Source of the DNA: Gallionella sp. UBA4737
GTDB lineage: Bacteria; Pseudomonadota; Gammaproteobacteria; Burkholderiales; Gallionellaceae
NCBI GenBank assembly: GCA_002403995.1
Contig: DHIV01000026.1
Coordinates: 1,864 to 17,836 of the forward strand
Reading direction: 5' to 3'
Length of the DNA: 15,973 bases
The notes beneath the pieces were generated by a model. It was not told the DNA's origin and searched no databases. It was given only the letters and a program-made list of their open reading frames with translations. The position numbers were made by a program, and so were the translations under genes. Shown here piece by piece: positions 14,019 to 15,973 of this stretch. Within the stretch, counting starts at the first letter, position 1, and each line of letters opens with the position of its first letter.

Positions 14019-14468
14019 ATGCGTTTAACCATGTACACCGATTATTCACTGCGCGTCCTGATTTATCTTGCCAACCGGGAAGATGAAACCGTGACCATCA
14101 CCGAACTGGCCGACTTTTACAAGATTTCGCGCAACCATCTGGTAAAAGTGGTGCACAACCTGGGACTCAACGGCTATATCCTGACAACCAGGGGAAGACA
14201 TGGGGGAATCAAACTCGCCCGCACCGCTATAGAAATCCAGGTCGGGGAGGTGGTACGATCAACCGAACCTGATTTTGATTTGCTTGAATGTTTCAATCCC
14301 GCCACGGATCAGTGCGTGATTACCCGCTCTTGCAGCCTGAAATCCGTGCTGTTCAACGCGCAAAAAGGCTTTCTGGGCGTTCTCGACAATTACACGCTGG
14401 CGGACATCGCCAAGGGCTCCAGGAAGGCATTTGCTTCATTCAAATCCATTCCGATCGTACCCAGCTGA
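14019..14468 (+). CDS. nsrR: NsrR, Rrf2-family nitric-oxide-sensing repressor
   Basis: 149 residues. An N-terminal winged helix (MRLTMYTDYSLRVLIYLANRED, then ITELADFYKISRNHLVKVVHNLGLNGYILTTRGRHGGIKLAR, residues 28-68) is followed by the dimer helix and the cluster loop with C91, C99 and C105. Asp8, a cluster ligand in characterised NsrR, is conserved. GEVVRSTEPDFDLLECFNPA is typical of NsrR, as opposed to IscR. NsrR holds an Fe-S cluster that NO destroys, relieving repression of NO-detoxifying and denitrification genes. Start ATG 14019 has AAAGG 6 bases upstream. It converges on panD 49 bases downstream. C91-C99 spacing is slightly longer than in E. coli NsrR. Confidence 0.92.
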   Translation: MRLTMYTDYSLRVLIYLANREDETVTITELADFYKISRNHLVKVVHNLGLNGYILTTRGRHGGIKLARTAIEIQVGEVVRSTEPDFDLLECFNPATDQCVITRSCSLKSVLFNAQKGFLGVLDNYTLADIAKGSRKAFASFKSIPIVPS

Positions 14469-14517
14469 TGATGGCTCCGAAAACAAGCCCGGAGGTGGAC
14501 TATGGCCAGCTTGCGGC

Positions 14518-14898
14518 CTAAGCAGCCTGCACCGGAATCTGGTTGCGTTGCGCGATGATGCGGTTATGCTCGTCCACATAGACGAGTAGCGGGTGATATT
14601 TCTGCAACTCCAGTTCGGAATACATCGCATAGCTGGCAATGATGAGAAGATCGCCCGGATTGGCCTTATGCGCTGCCGCGCCATTCACGGAGATCACGCC
14701 GGAACCGCGTTGCGCGCGGATGGCGTAAGTCGTGAAACGCTCGCCATTGGTGATGTTGTAAATATCGATCTGCTGGTATTCCCTGATGTCGGCCGCATCC
14801 AGCAAATCCTCGTCGATCGCGCAGGAGCCCTCGTAATGCAACTCGGAGTGCGTGACATGCACCCGGTGCAACTTGGCTTTAAGCATGATTCTTTGCAT
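14518..14898 (-). CDS. panD: Aspartate 1-decarboxylase precursor
   Basis: 126 residues, the standard size. The pyruvoyl enzyme is made by self-cleavage between G24 and S25 in LHYEGSCAIDEDLLDAADI, fully conserved here. It converts L-aspartate to β-alanine, which PanC then joins to pantoate. Later family motifs YNITNGERFTTYAI and VNGAAAHKANPGDLLIIASY are present. Start ATG 14898 (MQRIMLKAKLHRVHV) is canonical; an in-frame ATG at 14949 lies within panC. It lies 40 bases after panC, so the two form an operon. It is convergent with nsrR. Confidence 0.98.
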   Translation of the reverse strand: MQRIMLKAKLHRVHVTHSELHYEGSCAIDEDLLDAADIREYQQIDIYNITNGERFTTYAIRAQRGSGVISVNGAAAHKANPGDLLIIASYAMYSELELQKYHPLLVYVDEHNRIIAQRNQIPVQAA

Positions 14899-14938
14899 GG
14901 GACACTTCCCTTTCAGACGGGCGCGGATTATATAACAA

Positions 14939-15787
<849 letters not shown>

Positions 15788-15854
15788 TAAACGATACCCA
15801 AAAAACATCCTTAACAATATGATCGATCAGCTTCGTCCCCGAGGTCTCTTAAAA

Positions 15855-15897
15855 GGCCGTTCGCCCTGAGCCTGTCGAAGGGTCGCCGCGAAGCGGC
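15855..15897. repeat. Palindromic interspersed-type repeat upstream of panC
   Basis: Contains TTCGCCCTGAGCCTGTCGAA (15860-15879), flanked by TTCG/CGAA symmetry and continuing to GGG. From memory this string is a very common intergenic repeat in Proteobacteria. It is followed by a clean small hairpin GCCGC-GAA-GCGGC (15885-15897). No gene is visible between panC (15787) and the window end. Confidence 0.65.
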
Positions 15898-15936
15898 TGG
15901 CGCTCTTTGATGTAAGCAAAAACCAAAAACAAAACC

Positions 15937-15973
15937 GCCGGTGGTAGACCGGCAGCTAGTCACTTTTTCTTGC
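15937..15973 (+). repeat. Hairpin with distant T-run, probable start of another interspersed repeat
   Basis: GCCGGT (15937-15942) and ACCGGC (15948-15953) form a perfect 6-bp stem with a GGTAG loop. A run of five T's begins 11 bases after the stem (15964), too far for a standard terminator. The terminal CTTTTTCTTGC resembles, from memory, the edge of a common betaproteobacterial intergenic repeat that continues beyond the window. Confidence 0.4.

Noticed and set aside
14469..14517. Bidirectional terminator between convergent nsrR and panD
   Set aside because: Only a weak CTCCG/CGGAG stem with a 10-base loop and no T-run on either strand.
14467..14521. 17-codon frame (MMAPKTSPEVDYGQLAA) overlapping the nsrR stop
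   Set aside because: Start overlap suggests coupling, but it is very short, overlaps the convergent panD stop, and has no recognisable product. Kept only as a note.

Overview
The window comes from a betaproteobacterial chromosome. The order tpiA–secG–tRNA-Leu–nuoA…M, the mitochondria-like subunit sequences of complex I, and the panC–panD pair all point that way. Within the group I lean to Nitrosomonadales (Gallionella/Sideroxydans-like), but that is inference from sequence style and not proven here.

Layout. Minus strand, read right to left from 13.57 kb to 1: a candidate promoter, tpiA (triosephosphate isomerase), secG (Sec translocase subunit), tRNA-Leu(GAG), then the NADH:quinone oxidoreductase operon nuoA-B-C-D-E-F-G-H-I-J-K-L and the first 17 codons of nuoM, cut by the window edge. 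All twelve complete nuo genes look intact, with the expected Fe-S, FMN/NADH and membrane signatures. Together they build complex I: NuoEFG oxidise NADH, NuoBCDI pass electrons to quinone, and NuoAHJKLM form the proton-pumping membrane arm. From 13.51 to 14.02 kb lies a poorly coding stretch. It holds a possible remnant of an FAD-binding reductase and, on the plus strand, a promoter with a partial NsrR-type operator. It leads into nsrR (14.02–14.47 kb, plus), a nitric-oxide-sensing Rrf2 repressor. nsrR converges on panD and panC (minus), two enzymes of pantothenate synthesis. The last ~190 bases upstream of panC carry palindromic repeat sequence and no gene that I can see.

The most interesting layer is not a new gene system but repeats lodged in the nuo operon. 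Four unrelated repeat types sit at nuoA/nuoB (duplicated 45-bp hairpin unit), nuoC/nuoD (heptanucleotide-periodic inverted repeat), nuoF/nuoG (MITE-like element whose terminal repeat supplies the nuoG Shine-Dalgarno) and inside nuoG (in-frame palindrome adding about 17 residues). The other nuo junctions are tight or overlapping. I found no CRISPR array, integrase, transposase gene, toxin–antitoxin pair or defence system. The coding content is ordinary housekeeping.
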